Shown here piece after piece: positions 43,814 through 52,653 of a stretch of 64,000 bases of DNA. The DNA is from Flavobacterium hibernum (GTDB lineage: Bacteria; Bacteroidota; Bacteroidia; Flavobacteriales; Flavobacteriaceae): the NCBI RefSeq assembly GCF_000832125.1, contig NZ_JPRK01000005.1, positions 124,001 through 188,000 of the forward strand, given 5' to 3'. A program made the position numbers and the translations under genes. How positions within the stretch are numbered: the stretch's first letter is position 1; the number at the start of each line of letters is the position of its first letter. Under the pieces are notes generated by a model that did not search any database, had not been told where the DNA came from, and saw only the letters and a list, made by a program, of their open reading frames with translations.

Positions 43814-45040
43814 TTATGTCCATTTTGTTTTTTCAGAAAATCGAGAAATCATCATAGACGAAATCAAATCTCCATTTGCGTTTAATACTGTCGCAATTGG
43901 ATCGACAAGTGTTCCTAAAATCATTGCTACGGGCAAAGCTTCTGCCATTGGTAGTCCATAAACTGTTATTGCCAGAACTTCTCCAATATAACCTCCGTTT
44001 GGAATTCCGCCTTCTACAATGGAAACAACAATGGTAATTCCTAATGCTAAAAGTATTGTGCTTGGTTCTGTAAAATCTTTTCCAAACATGGCAAATAACA
44101 CCGTTATTTTTAATATTGATGACATACTTGAACCATCTTTATGCAATGGCGCTCCTAACGGTATAACTACATTTCGAACATTAACCGGTATTTTCATTTT
44201 TTCGGCAGCTTCAAGATTTGCCGGTATTGTTGCAATACTACTGCAAGTGCCTATCGCAGTAAGTGCTGGTGTTATATTATTACTCCAAAACACGACAAAA
44301 GCTTTTTTACCTCCTGCTATAAAAGCGTATAAACTAAAGAAAACAAAGAAATAAAATAGGCATGCTCCATAATAAACACCCAATGGTTTGGCATAAGTCC
44401 CAAGCAATTGTGGTCCATAAAAACTAACCTGATAAGCAAAATACGCACCTAAACCCAATGGTGCCATTTTCATGATTATATTTAACAGTTGTTTCATGAC
44501 TTCGTTTCCTGAGTCTAAAAAACTCTTAAAACTGCTTCCTTTTTCTCCTGCGCGCAAGGTCGAAAAACCCATTAGAAATGAAAAAATAATTAGTGCCAGC
44601 ATACTTTTTCGAGACAATAATTCGAAAAAATCATTTGTTGTAAGCAAACCTGCAATTTGGTCGCCAGTATTTCCCATGCTAATAGCCTCAAGCGGAACTT
44701 TAGAAAGAATAACATCTTGATGAATTGGAAAAAGATATACTGCAATTATCATAACGATTGCTGAAGTAAGAAGTGTTCCTAGAAAAACCACTATCATTAT
44801 AACAAATAATCGTCCTAACTTATCGGTTCTTTCCAGATTGGCAATAGAAGAACTAATTGTAAAAAAGATCAGAGGAATAATGGCTGTAAAAAGCAGGTTA
44901 AGGAAAATATCTCCAATTGGTTTTATTACTTCAATCTTTTTTCCAAAAGTTAGACCTAAAATAGTTCCAGCAATGATACCACCCAAAAGCAAAAGTATGC
45001 TGCTGTAGTTTTTTAAAAAATTGTTTTTCTTAACTTCCAT
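43814..45040 (-). CDS. Dicarboxylate/amino acid:cation symporter (DAACS family)
   Basis: 408 aa inner-membrane transporter with about eight helices and two re-entrant loops. The serine-rich loop GTCSSIATIPANLEAAEKM and the later GGIPNGGYIGEVLAI region match GltP/DctA-like sodium- or proton-coupled carriers of glutamate, aspartate or dicarboxylates. The gene precedes the PLP decarboxylase in the same direction, which favours an amino acid substrate. No regulator is adjacent. Confidence 0.88.
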   Translation of the reverse strand: MEVKKNNFLKNYSSILLLLGGIIAGTILGLTFGKKIEVIKPIGDIFLNLLFTAIIPLIFFTISSSIANLERTDKLGRLFVIMIVVFLGTLLTSAIVMIIAVYLFPIHQDVILSKVPLEAISMGNTGDQIAGLLTTNDFFELLSRKSMLALIIFSFLMGFSTLRAGEKGSSFKSFLDSGNEVMKQLLNIIMKMAPLGLGAYFAYQVSFYGPQLLGTYAKPLGVYYGACLFYFFVFFSLYAFIAGGKKAFVVFWSNNITPALTAIGTCSSIATIPANLEAAEKMKIPVNVRNVVIPLGAPLHKDGSSMSSILKITVLFAMFGKDFTEPSTILLALGITIVVSIVEGGIPNGGYIGEVLAITVYGLPMAEALPVAMILGTLVDPIATVLNANGDLISSMMISRFSEKTKWT

Positions 45041-45133
45041 ATATTTTAAAGATTACAATCGAGAAAGATTAAATAATAAAGAATGAAAATACACAAAAAA
45101 AGATTACAAAAAACTGACTTGGTATTTTTTGAT

Positions 45134-45194
45134 GCCACAGATTATGGTGATTTAAGAACATTTTTTAATCTATAAAACCATCATAATCTATGGC
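45134..45194. repeat. Palindromic repeat (gccacagatt variant)
   Basis: GCCACAGATTATGGTGATTT at one end and ATCATAATCTATGGC at the other are inverted copies with a few mismatches; same family as 16504-16564. Confidence 0.7.
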
Positions 45195-45205
45195 AAAAAA
45201 TATTA

Positions 45206-45859
45206 TTATTTTTCTAAAACTAAAGTAGTAAAATCTCTATCAACCAATTCGCCTGTTTTACTTTTTACCTTTTCGGTTAAAGTTTCTTTACCAATAATTT
45301 TAAAAGGTGTTTTCTCAATTAATTTTTCGGCTTTTTCTGTGCTGTAAAGATCAAATTCAAATTGGGTAAAAGGAAGTTGCTTCATAAAACTCTCTTCGGC
45401 AAAAGTGATACATAAAATTCCTTTTGATTGTAAAACTCTGTAAATCTCTAAAAGTAGTTGCTCAGGATTTTCCCAAAAATAAATAGTGTTTACTGTAAAT
45501 ACTTTACTGAATAAAGCGTCTTCAAACGGAATTTTATTTCCATCGTAAAGTGAAAAGAAAGCTTGTTTTTGAGAGACAAAATTTCTGTTGATTTGGCGCG
45601 CTTCCTGAAACATTAATTCAGACATTTCCAGTCCGTAATATTTTATATTTTGAGCTTGTTCAAATAAAAATTCTACATGCCCGGCATTTCCATGTCCAAG
45701 TTCTAAAATTTTATCTCCAGATTGTATGTGTAGATTTTGAATCGAATGATGTGTCATATTGATGTTCGTTTCGTTCATCATATTTCCCATTTCGATTCCT
45801 TTTTCGCCTGTTGGATGTTTTAACTGAGAGGCTATGGCTTTTAATTCTTCTTGTTTCAT
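45206..45859 (-). CDS. Class I SAM-dependent methyltransferase
   Basis: 217 aa from the ATG at 45859 (MKQEELKAIASQLKHPTGEK); an upstream ATG adds 12 poorly conserved residues. Motif I is ILELGHGNAGHVEF, motif II YYGLEMSELM, and motif post-III NTIYFWENPEQLL, as in UbiE/arsM-like small-molecule methyltransferases. The substrate is unknown. It lies between a palindromic repeat and an imperfect long inverted repeat (45958-46050), and is not obviously operonic with metF. Confidence 0.82.
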   Translation of the reverse strand: MKQEELKAIASQLKHPTGEKGIEMGNMMNETNINMTHHSIQNLHIQSGDKILELGHGNAGHVEFLFEQAQNIKYYGLEMSELMFQEARQINRNFVSQKQAFFSLYDGNKIPFEDALFSKVFTVNTIYFWENPEQLLLEIYRVLQSKGILCITFAEESFMKQLPFTQFEFDLYSTEKAEKLIEKTPFKIIGKETLTEKVKSKTGELVDRDFTTLVLEK

Positions 45860-45957
45860 GGTGGTTGTGATTAAATTCCAAATTAAAAAATACAAATTTC
45901 AAGCTGTTTTGTCATTGCGAGGAACGAAGCAACCGCGCTAACAGTTTTAAAGTCATT

Positions 45958-46050
45958 TTTGTCATTTCGAAGTAAGGAGAAATCGCACTCGTATATCGAC
46001 AAAGATTGAAGAGTTTCTAATGTGATTTCTCGTTCCTCGAAATGACAAAC
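45958..46050. repeat. Imperfect long inverted repeat, second copy of the 3910-4014 family
   Basis: Arms TTGTCATTTCGAAGTAAGGA... and ...GTTCCTCGAAATGACAA are inverted with mismatches, and the arms resemble 3910-3940. A partial third unit TGTCATTGCGAGGAACGAAG is just upstream (45909-45929). Confidence 0.7.
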
Positions 46051-46064
46051 TTTATGTTTAAAGT

Positions 46065-47021
46065 TTAAAAAACCTGACTTGCAATCTGGCGAATGTTCTC
46101 AGATTTACCCATTGAATAATAGTGTAAAACAGGAACTCCGGCAGCTTTTAATTCTAATGATTGTTGAATTGCCCATTCGATTCCAACTTGTTTGATATCG
46201 GCGTTATTTTTGCATTTGTCTACAGCATCAATTAAATCTTCTGGTAAATCTATTCTGAAAATTTGTGGTAAAATTTGCAAATGTCTTTGAACTGCAATTG
46301 GCTTAATTCCTGGAATAATAGGAATTGTGATGCCTATTTCTCTCGCTTTTTCGACAAAGTTAAAATACTTCGCATTATCAAAAAACATTTGTGTTACCAC
46401 ATAATCAGCTCCGGCATCGACTTTTTCTTTCAGTCTTTTTAAGTCTGATTGTAAAGATGGAGATTCTAAATGTTTCTCCGGATAACCCGCAACGCCAATA
46501 CAGAAATCAGCTTTATTATCGGCATCCATCACTTCATGCAGATATTTACCACAATTTAAATCGTTGATTTGTCGAACTAAATCAATAGCAAACTTGTTAC
46601 CACCAACTTTTGGCACAAAAGATTGTTCGTCTTTCATGGCATCACCACGAAGTGCCATTACATTTGTGATTCCTAAATACTGGCAATCTACCAACATATA
46701 TTCGGTTTCTTCTTGTGTAAAACCACCACAAAGCAAATGCGGAACGGTATCTACATTGTATTTATGTTTTATAGAAGCGCAAATTCCTAATGTTCCCGGA
46801 CGCATACGAGTTAACTTTTTGTCCAAAAGTCCATTGCCTTTATCGATATAAATATACTCTTCCCGAGAAGTTGTTACATCAATAAACGGTGGTTGAAACT
46901 CCATTAACGGGTCAATATTATCATATAATTCCTGAATACTTTTCCCTTTTTGAGGTGGAATAAGTTCGAATGAGAATAATGTTTTTCCTTTGGCGTTTTC
47001 TATATGTTCTGTTACTTTCAT
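46065..47021 (-). CDS. metF: Methylenetetrahydrofolate reductase
   Basis: 318 aa TIM barrel with FAD. The N-terminal FSFELIPPQKG and later GVAGYPEKH and TQMFFDNAKYF motifs, then IPIIPGIKPI, are typical. It makes 5-methyltetrahydrofolate, the methyl donor for both MetE (29586) and MetH (47530-51964). It is the last gene of the minus-strand methionine operon downstream of metH2 and a four-helix-bundle gene. Length is normal. Confidence 0.95.
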   Translation of the reverse strand: MKVTEHIENAKGKTLFSFELIPPQKGKSIQELYDNIDPLMEFQPPFIDVTTSREEYIYIDKGNGLLDKKLTRMRPGTLGICASIKHKYNVDTVPHLLCGGFTQEETEYMLVDCQYLGITNVMALRGDAMKDEQSFVPKVGGNKFAIDLVRQINDLNCGKYLHEVMDADNKADFCIGVAGYPEKHLESPSLQSDLKRLKEKVDAGADYVVTQMFFDNAKYFNFVEKAREIGITIPIIPGIKPIAVQRHLQILPQIFRIDLPEDLIDAVDKCKNNADIKQVGIEWAIQQSLELKAAGVPVLHYYSMGKSENIRQIASQVF

Positions 47022-47030
47022 TCTTTATAG

Positions 47031-47067
47031 TTGATAGTTTTTGGTTGATGGTTGATGGTTTATTTTG
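47031..47067. repeat. ttgatggttgatgg short repeat tract (left flank of four-helix gene)
   Basis: Contains TTTTTGGTTGATGGTTGATG. Similar tracts are at 47464-47525 and 58340-58425, flanking or near the four-helix-bundle gene and between cysN and the sulfite reductase gene. Confidence 0.55.
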
Positions 47068-47090
47068 CAGGTGAAAATAACAACCGTCAA

Positions 47091-47447
47091 CTATATTAAT
47101 TTTTTATAATAGTTAATAAACCCATTCAATAGTTTTTTACATGTTTGAATCTGTTCAAAAGCAATATTGAAATTATTTTGATCTATGTAATTTTGATCAA
47201 GTGCCAAATAATATTGCGTTTCTAATTCATATAAAGATCCTCTTGAAATATGAAGAAAATGTATTGTATCTTTAGATGTTTGACGTCCACAACCTTCCGC
47301 TATATTTGAAGGGATTGATATTGCTGCTCTTCTCATTTGATTTGTCAAGCCAAATAATTCTTCTTTTGGAAACAGTTTAGATGAATCATATAGTAAATTC
47401 ACTAATTTCCTAGCTTCCAGCCAAACTCCCAATTCACTGTATTCCAT
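47091..47447 (-). CDS. Four-helix-bundle protein (23S rRNA intervening-sequence type)
   Basis: 118 aa. The sequence carries the family signature NQMRRAAISIPSNIAEGCGR and SLYELETQYYLALDQNYI. Proteins of this family are encoded in 23S rRNA intervening sequences and as lone genes across Bacteroidetes; function is unknown. It is inserted between metH2 and metF, and the flanking gaps both carry TTGATGGTTGATGG repeats, which suggests that it arrived as a separate module. It has no apparent link to methionine. Confidence 0.85.
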   Translation of the reverse strand: MEYSELGVWLEARKLVNLLYDSSKLFPKEELFGLTNQMRRAAISIPSNIAEGCGRQTSKDTIHFLHISRGSLYELETQYYLALDQNYIDQNNFNIAFEQIQTCKKLLNGFINYYKKLI

Positions 47448-47463
47448 TTTAGTTGTTCATTAA

Positions 47464-47525
47464 TAGTTGATGGTTGATGGGACTTTAAGTTCAAATCTAT
47501 CAACCAAAAACCAACAACCATCAAC
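47464..47525. repeat. ttgatggttgatgg / caaccatcaacc tract (right flank of four-helix gene)
   Basis: TAGTTGATGGTTGATGG and the inverted ACCAACAACCATCAACC form an imperfect palindrome just after metH2, mirroring the tract at 47031-47067. Confidence 0.55.
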
Positions 47526-47529
47526 CAAA

Positions 47530-50205
47530 TTAGTCTGCTATATTAGGGTTTAACCATTTACTTGCGTAATCTGTTGGAACGTTGCGTCGTTTGGCGTAAT
47601 CTACTACCTGATCTTCTTTTATTTTCCCGAGTCCGAAATACCTGCTTTTTGGATTTCCGAAATAATAACCAGAAACTGATGAAGCTGGCCACATTGCCAT
47701 ACTTTCTGTCAAGGTTACTCCAATTTCTTCGGCAACATTTAAAAGTTTCCAAATGGTTGGTTTTTCCAAGTGATCCGGACAAGCTGGATATCCTGGCGCA
47801 GGACGAATTCCTTTATAATTTTCTTTAATCAATTCTTCATTCGTTAAAGATTCTTCTCTATCATAACCCCAGAAATCTTTACGAACTTTTTCGTGAAGAT
47901 ATTCGGCGAAAGCCTCCGCAAAACGATCTGCAAGTGCTTTAACCATGATCGAATTATAATCGTCAAGATCTTTTTCAAATTCAGCTGCCCATTCGTCTAC
48001 ACCAAAACCTGTGGTTACGCAAAAAGCTCCCATATAATCCTCTATTCCGCTTTCTTTTGGCAAAATAAAATCGGCTAAAGCGATGTTTGGAGCGCCTTTT
48101 GTTTTTTGTGACTGCTGACGAAGTGTTAAGAATTTCTCTAAAACTTTTCCGTTTTCATCACGCAATTCAATATCGTCATCATCCACCTGATTCGCAGGAA
48201 AAATTCCGTAAATACCTTTCGCTTTTAGTTTTTTCTCAGCCAAAATCACTTTCAGCATTGCCTGAGCATCTGCGAAGACCGAAGTAGCTTCTTTACCCAC
48301 AACCTCATCCGTTAAAATTGCCGGATATTTTCCGTGCAATTCCCAAGTCTGAAAAAATGGCGTCCAGTCTATATAAGGAACCAAAACATCTAAGTCAACT
48401 TCAACAATTTGTTTGCCAATTACTTTTGGTTTTGTTGGTGTATATTCAGACCAATCTAATGGAAATTTATTTCTTCGGGCATCTTCAATCGACAGGAAGT
48501 TTTTATCTCTCGAACGATTTAAAAACGTTTCTCTAAACGCATCATAATCTGCACGAATATCTGCTGCATATATTTTTCGATTATGATCTAACAAATTTCC
48601 TGCAACGGTAACGGCTCTAGAAGCATCGTTTACGTGAATTACAGTTTCTCTGTATTGCGGAGCGATTTTCACGGCCGTATGCGCGCGCGAAGTCGTTGCT
48701 CCACCAATCATAATTGGTATTTTAATTCCTTGTTTATCTAGTTCTTTAGCTAAATACACCATTTCGTCAAGCGAAGGCGTGATCAATCCGCTTAAACCAA
48801 TAATATCAACATTATGTTCAATCGCCGCAGCAATAATTTTTTCCGGAGGCACCATAACACCAAGATCTACAATCTCGTAGTTGTTACAAGCCAAAACCAC
48901 CGAAACAATATTTTTACCAATATCATGAACGTCACCTTTTACGGTTGCCATTAATATTTTTCCGTTTCCTTGTTTATCTCCGGCTTGTTTGCTGGCTTCG
49001 ATATATGGCAATAAATAAGCAACAGCTTTTTTCATTACTCGTGCCGATTTTACTACCTGAGGCAAGAACATTTTTCCGCTTCCAAATAAATCTCCAACGA
49101 CATTCATTCCTGTCATCAAATTGATTTCGATAACTTCAATAGGTTTTGTTGCTGCCAAACGAGCTTCTTCAACATCTTCTTCAATAAAAGCGTCAACTCC
49201 TTTTACCAATGAATGCGTAATACGTTCCTGAACGGTTCCTAAACGCCATTCCTGAATCGCTTTTTCATCTGATTTTACTTCGCCCTTTACGTTTTCGGCA
49301 AAATCCAAAAGTCGTTCTGTTGCATCGTCGCGTCTGTCAAGAATTACGTCTTCAACGTGTTCTAATAAATCTTTTGGGATATCATCATAAATCGAAAGCA
49401 TTTCCGGGTTTACGATTCCCATTGTCATTCCGTTCTTGATCGCATGGTATAAAAACACCGAGTGCATCGCTTCACGAACGGTATCGTTTCCTCTAAAAGA
49501 GAACGAAACATTACTCACACCACCACTAATATGTGCATGAGGCAAGTTATCGCGAACCCATTTTGTACCTCTAAAAAAGTCCAAAGCATTTAAGCGATGT
49601 TCTTCCATTCCGGTTGCGACTGGGAAAATATTCAAATCGAAAATAATATCCTGTGGTGGAAAACCAACTTTGTTCACCAAAATATCATACGAACGCTGAC
49701 AGATTTCGACTCTTCGGTCAAAATTATCCGCCTGACCTACTTCGTCAAAGGCCATGATAATCGCCGCAGCTCCATATCGTTTAATTAATTTGGCATGGTG
49801 AATAAAGGCTTCTTCGCCTTCTTTCAACGAAATCGAGTTTACAACGCTTTTTCCTTGTACTACTTTTAGACCTGCTTCAATGATTTCCCATTTCGAACTG
49901 TCAATCATAATCGGCACTCTCGAAATATCCGGTTCTGACGCAATTAAATTCAAAAATTTAGTCATTGCCTGAACTCCATCAAGCATTCCCTCATCCATAT
50001 TAATATCGATGATTTGCGCTCCTCCTTCTACCTGTTGTCTTGCAATATCAAGTGCCTCGTCATATTTCTCTTCCTTGATTAAGCGAAGGAATTTTCTTGA
50101 ACCTGTTACATTCGTACGCTCTCCAATGTTTACAAAAACACTGGTTGGCGTAATAATTAATGGTTCTAATCCTGCTAATACAAGGTCTCTTCTATTTTCT
50201 GCCAT
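47530..50205 (-). CDS. metH: Methionine synthase, cobalamin-dependent: folate, B12 and activation domains (MetH C-terminal part)
   Basis: 891 aa. Order: pterin-binding barrel (about residues 10-285; [26 protein letters not shown]), four-helix cap (about 300-400), cobalamin-binding domain with [10 protein letters not shown] near 420-430 and the [13 protein letters not shown] loop, then the AdoMet activation domain (about 560-891; [12 protein letters not shown]). It lacks the homocysteine barrel, which is encoded by the 50960-51964 gene; together 334 + 891 aa equals the length of E. coli MetH. Both belong to one SAM-I-controlled operon, though a lipoprotein gene has been inserted between them. 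Confidence 0.95.
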   Translation of the reverse strand: MAENRRDLVLAGLEPLIITPTSVFVNIGERTNVTGSRKFLRLIKEEKYDEALDIARQQVEGGAQIIDINMDEGMLDGVQAMTKFLNLIASEPDISRVPIMIDSSKWEIIEAGLKVVQGKSVVNSISLKEGEEAFIHHAKLIKRYGAAAIIMAFDEVGQADNFDRRVEICQRSYDILVNKVGFPPQDIIFDLNIFPVATGMEEHRLNALDFFRGTKWVRDNLPHAHISGGVSNVSFSFRGNDTVREAMHSVFLYHAIKNGMTMGIVNPEMLSIYDDIPKDLLEHVEDVILDRRDDATERLLDFAENVKGEVKSDEKAIQEWRLGTVQERITHSLVKGVDAFIEEDVEEARLAATKPIEVIEINLMTGMNVVGDLFGSGKMFLPQVVKSARVMKKAVAYLLPYIEASKQAGDKQGNGKILMATVKGDVHDIGKNIVSVVLACNNYEIVDLGVMVPPEKIIAAAIEHNVDIIGLSGLITPSLDEMVYLAKELDKQGIKIPIMIGGATTSRAHTAVKIAPQYRETVIHVNDASRAVTVAGNLLDHNRKIYAADIRADYDAFRETFLNRSRDKNFLSIEDARRNKFPLDWSEYTPTKPKVIGKQIVEVDLDVLVPYIDWTPFFQTWELHGKYPAILTDEVVGKEATSVFADAQAMLKVILAEKKLKAKGIYGIFPANQVDDDDIELRDENGKVLEKFLTLRQQSQKTKGAPNIALADFILPKESGIEDYMGAFCVTTGFGVDEWAAEFEKDLDDYNSIMVKALADRFAEAFAEYLHEKVRKDFWGYDREESLTNEELIKENYKGIRPAPGYPACPDHLEKPTIWKLLNVAEEIGVTLTESMAMWPASSVSGYYFGNPKSRYFGLGKIKEDQVVDYAKRRNVPTDYASKWLNPNIAD

Positions 50206-50230
50206 TTCTTTTCTAAGTTACTAAGATCCT

Positions 50231-50265
50231 ATCCCGAAGCCTCGGGACTTAGGTTCTGAGTTTTT
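50231..50265. repeat. Dispersed repeat cccgaagcctcgggac
   Basis: ATCCCGAAGCCTCGGGACTT followed by AGGTTCTGAG, combining two repeat types found elsewhere (3247-3330; 52450-52490). Confidence 0.55.
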
Positions 50266-50339
50266 TTTTATTCTTTATTTATATTCCTGCAAGATTTTCA
50301 AAATCTTGAAGGTATCTGTTTTCTAATAATCTTATTTTG

Positions 50340-50445
50340 GGCGTGTTCGCCGAAAAAGGCGAACCGGGCTATCCGATATTAGTGCTAGCACTTCCTTCGT
50401 CAGGCTGTGGGCTAACCGCTTCTATCCCTCACGCGAACTTGATTT
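50340..50445. repeat. Dispersed repeat (gggcgtgttcgcc...ctatccctcacgc type)
   Basis: Outer GGGCGTG and CACGC arms and inner TTCGCC-GAAAAA-GGCGAA hairpin. It resembles the unit at 4114-4190 (CTATCC...). No ORF. Confidence 0.55.
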
Positions 50446-50472
50446 AATAAGAAATTTATTTTCTATGATTTC

Positions 50473-50931
50473 TCAATTACCGCTTTTATATTCAATCTGC
50501 CACTTAAGACTATCTAATTTCTCAAGGGTAATAAAATATTTTTTACTATAAATATTTTTAGCAAATATTGTTTTCCAACCGTATTTATCTACACTATCCT
50601 TCTCTACTATAAATAATCTTGCTTTTTTATCTTCTAATCCTTGAAAATAATTATTCCAATATCTCGGTCTATCGCTATTAGCAATCATTTTTCCGCTCAT
50701 GATTTCCTCGAAAACAAATGGAGCATCATAATCTCCTCTTTTGCTTTCATTAAAATCATCTTGATATTCATAATAAAAGCCTGAATCATTCATACTATCA
50801 TTTTCGGATAGAATGCTATATATTATTTTATCAGAACTATTTTTAACAATCAGTTCTCTTATATCTAATTTATCGCAAGAACAAAAATTAAGTAAAATAA
50901 AAATCAAAAGAATTTTACTTGTTTTTAGCAT
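50473..50931 (-). CDS. Hypothetical lipoprotein inserted between the metH halves
   Basis: 152 aa from the ATG at 50931 (MLKTSKILLIFILLNFCSCD); an upstream frame extension into metH1 is not convincing. The lipobox is FCSC (C19). The mature part is hydrophilic with aromatic strands (WNNYFQGLEDKKARLFIVEKD, GWKTIFAKNIY) and no recognisable domain; a DUF-type periplasmic protein is likely. It separates the two metH genes and is bounded by repeats at 50231-50445, pointing to a late insertion. Its transcript would ride on the methionine operon. Confidence 0.6.
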   Translation of the reverse strand: MLKTSKILLIFILLNFCSCDKLDIRELIVKNSSDKIIYSILSENDSMNDSGFYYEYQDDFNESKRGDYDAPFVFEEIMSGKMIANSDRPRYWNNYFQGLEDKKARLFIVEKDSVDKYGWKTIFAKNIYSKKYFITLEKLDSLKWQIEYKSGN

Positions 50932-50959
50932 AATTTTTATTTGTACAGAATTTTCTAAA

Positions 50960-51964
50960 TTATTCAAAAGTTGGCGCAACCCTCGGTTTATAATCCTTTG
51001 CAACCTCAGCAATCAATCTAATATGATCTGGAGTTGTTCCGCAACAACCGCCAATAATATTGATTAAATTATCGTCTAAATATTCTTTGATGAATGCCTG
51101 AGTTTGTTCCGGTGTTTCATCATATTGTCCGAATGCGTTTGGCAATCCTGCATTTGGATGTGCCGAAACATTAAAACTTGTATGTTGCGATAAGGTTTTT
51201 AAATAAGGTTTCAATAAATCGGCTCCAAGAGCGCAATTGAATCCTACACTTAATAACGGAATATGTGATACTGAAATAAGGAAAGCTTCAACAGTTTGCC
51301 CGGAAAGTGTTCTTCCTGAAGCATCTGTAATTGTTCCTGAAACCATAATTGGAATATCAAGATTACGTTCTTCTTTTACTTCTTCAATGGCAAAAAGTGC
51401 TGCTTTTGCATTTAAGGTATCAAAAATTGTTTCTACCAAAAGTAAATCGCAACCTCCATCCATTAAGGCTTCTACTTGCTGTTTGTACGCAATACGTAAA
51501 TCATCAAATGTTACGGCTCTGTAACCTGGATCGTTTACATCTGGTGACATACTTGCTGTACGGTTTGTTGGTCCAATTGATCCGGCTACGAAACGTGGCT
51601 TGTCTGGATTTTTGGCTGTAAACTCATCGGCTACTTCTCGAGCAAGTTTTGCCGATTCGTAGTTTAATTCGTAAACGTACTCTTCAAGGAAATAATCGGC
51701 CATACCGATTGTTGTTCCCGAAAATGTGTTGGTTTCTACGATGTCTGCACCCGCTTCATAATAAGCGGCGTGGACATCGCGGATTGCTTGTGGTTGTGTT
51801 ATGGATAGTAAATCGTTGTTTCCTTTTAATGGATGCGGAAAATCCTTGAAACGCTCTCCACGAAAATCTTCTTCGGAGAAATTATAACGTTGCAACATAG
51901 TTCCCATTGCTCCATCTAGGATTAGGATATTTTTTTTTATTGCTTCCTGAATTGTTGTTGACAT
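50960..51964 (-). CDS. metH: Homocysteine S-methyltransferase domain (MetH N-terminal part)
   Basis: 334 aa TIM barrel. Start [20 protein letters not shown], with [24 protein letters not shown] and the zinc cysteines: C in [10 protein letters not shown] and CC in [13 protein letters not shown]. It binds homocysteine and is the N-terminal module of cobalamin-dependent methionine synthase; the rest is the 47530-50205 gene. Split metH is the norm in many Bacteroidetes. It is the first gene after a SAM-I riboswitch, so high SAM should reduce expression of the whole operon. Confidence 0.94.
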   Translation of the reverse strand: MSTTIQEAIKKNILILDGAMGTMLQRYNFSEEDFRGERFKDFPHPLKGNNDLLSITQPQAIRDVHAAYYEAGADIVETNTFSGTTIGMADYFLEEYVYELNYESAKLAREVADEFTAKNPDKPRFVAGSIGPTNRTASMSPDVNDPGYRAVTFDDLRIAYKQQVEALMDGGCDLLLVETIFDTLNAKAALFAIEEVKEERNLDIPIMVSGTITDASGRTLSGQTVEAFLISVSHIPLLSVGFNCALGADLLKPYLKTLSQHTSFNVSAHPNAGLPNAFGQYDETPEQTQAFIKEYLDDNLINIIGGCCGTTPDHIRLIAEVAKDYKPRVAPTFE

Positions 51965-51969
51965 ATCTT

Positions 51970-52015
51970 TTGGCTTTTAGCTACTAAGACGCTAAGGTTC
52001 TAAGTTGCTAAGTTT
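51970..52015. repeat. ctaaggttctaagttgctaag repeat
   Basis: Series of CTAAG units (GCTACTAAGACGCTAAGGTT, CTAAGTTGCTAAG) in the metH1 leader. Similar tracts at 52450-52490 and 53550-53590. Confidence 0.5.
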
Positions 52016-52100
52016 TTATTTAATTATAATTTCCGCTTTAAAAACCTGTCGGTTTTAATACGCTTTTGATTCACTTTAATTCCAAAAATTTACTATTGAT

Positions 52101-52175
52101 GGCTCATTAGCCCCGATTAAGCCGGTATCCTCGCAATGAAATGGAGAGATATAGGCGAAAGCGGGAACGATTGAT
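52101..52175. repeat. Dispersed repeat (tagccccgattaag...gcgggaac type)
   Basis: TAGCCCCGATTAAGCCGG with downstream GCGAAAGCGGGAAC; related to 4114-4190. It lies inside the metH1 leader, downstream of the riboswitch. Confidence 0.5.
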
Positions 52176-52205
52176 AGCAAAAATGCATCAATGATTCGCT
52201 CATAA

Positions 52206-52224
52206 TACTGAAATTCAGTAAAAT
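52206..52224. promoter_or_regulatory. Operator-like palindrome shared with metE
   Basis: TACTGAAATTCAGTA is a perfect palindrome, and TCAGTAAAAT (52215-52224) is identical to the decamer at 29467-29476 before metE. It lies between the SAM-I riboswitch and metH1, a likely binding site of the Lrp-type regulator. Confidence 0.5.
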
Positions 52225-52274
52225 TATGTTGTAAGGTTGTCAGGAAAAGTTGGAGAAATACTTTATGTATTTGT

Positions 52275-52385
52275 GTTATCTATCTTTAATACTATGAATT
52301 AGTAAAAAGTAGAATGTAGCACCTTCTTTATGATAAAGGGTTGCTAAGGTTTCATTGGGTCTTTCCCTCCGCCTTTCGTGATAAC
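52275..52385 (-). promoter_or_regulatory. SAM-I riboswitch controlling the metH-metF operon
   Basis: On the minus strand: P1 5' strand GTTATC, then GAAAGGCGGAGGGAAAGACC, CCAATGAAACC, TTAGCAACCC, an AT-rich P3, AAGGTGCTACATTC, P4 region and P1 3' strand GATAAC. These are the conserved blocks of the SAM-I (S-box) aptamer in order and spacing (GGCGGAGGGA ... CCCAATGAAACC ... GCAACC ... AGGTGCTA). The aptamer is about 111 nt. Downstream there is no classic U-rich terminator before metH1, so the expression platform is unclear. It reads toward metH1, 310 nt away. Confidence 0.9.
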
Positions 52386-52408
52386 TTTCAGTAATTTTAA
52401 GAACAGTG

Positions 52409-52433
52409 CAAAGTAAAGACATAAGCTTAACAA
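52409..52433 (-). promoter_or_regulatory. Probable promoter of the metH operon
   Basis: On the minus strand TTG (52431-52433) and TACTTTG (52409-52415), 15 nt apart, stand just upstream of the riboswitch. The -7 element lacks one base of TAnnTTTG, so support is moderate. Confidence 0.4.
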
Positions 52434-52449
52434 TTGCAAGTTTTTTTTA

Positions 52450-52490
52450 AGTTTCTAAGGTTCTGAGATGCTAAGGCTCTAAGTTTAGAG
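52450..52490. repeat. ctaaggttctgagatgctaagg repeat
   Basis: GTTTCTAAGGTTCTGAGATG and CTAAGGCTCTAAG units. The end of the putative antitoxin remnant reads into it. Confidence 0.5.
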
Positions 52491-52653
52491 TTTTATCAGT
52501 GTTTTGCTTATGTTTTTTGAATATTTCCATTACTTTTTCATGAGCTGTAAATTCGTTATTCTCTGTCTGATTAAGTCCAGTTTCAATTTCTTCTTTTTCT
52601 TCTTTCGATAAATTTTCATACCAATCTTTAATAATAGACTTACCTATAATACG
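52471..52653 (-). pseudogene. Antitoxin-like C-terminal remnant
   Basis: On the minus strand, an open frame after a stop at 52654-52656 reads IIGKSIIKDWYENLSKEEKE and then EIETGLNQTENNEFTAHEKV, then MEIFKKHK, before running into a repeat and stopping at 52471. The pattern W-(x)3-LS-(x)2-E-(x)4-I-(x)2-G...HE-V-M matches the C-terminal half of addiction-module antitoxins common in Bacteroidetes. No start codon precedes it and its N-terminal half is missing; no RelE/ParE toxin is seen nearby. It overlaps the tail of the 52640 lipoprotein gene by 14 nt. Confidence 0.4.

Noticed and set aside
48960..49700. Separate cobalamin-binding gene within metH2
   Set aside because: The frame is continuous with pterin and activation domains; a single 891-aa protein explains it.
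50960..51012. Longer 179-aa start for the lipoprotein gene overlapping metH1
   Set aside because: The overlap with the metH1 3' end and the lipoprotein signal beginning at the ATG at 50931 favour the shorter start.
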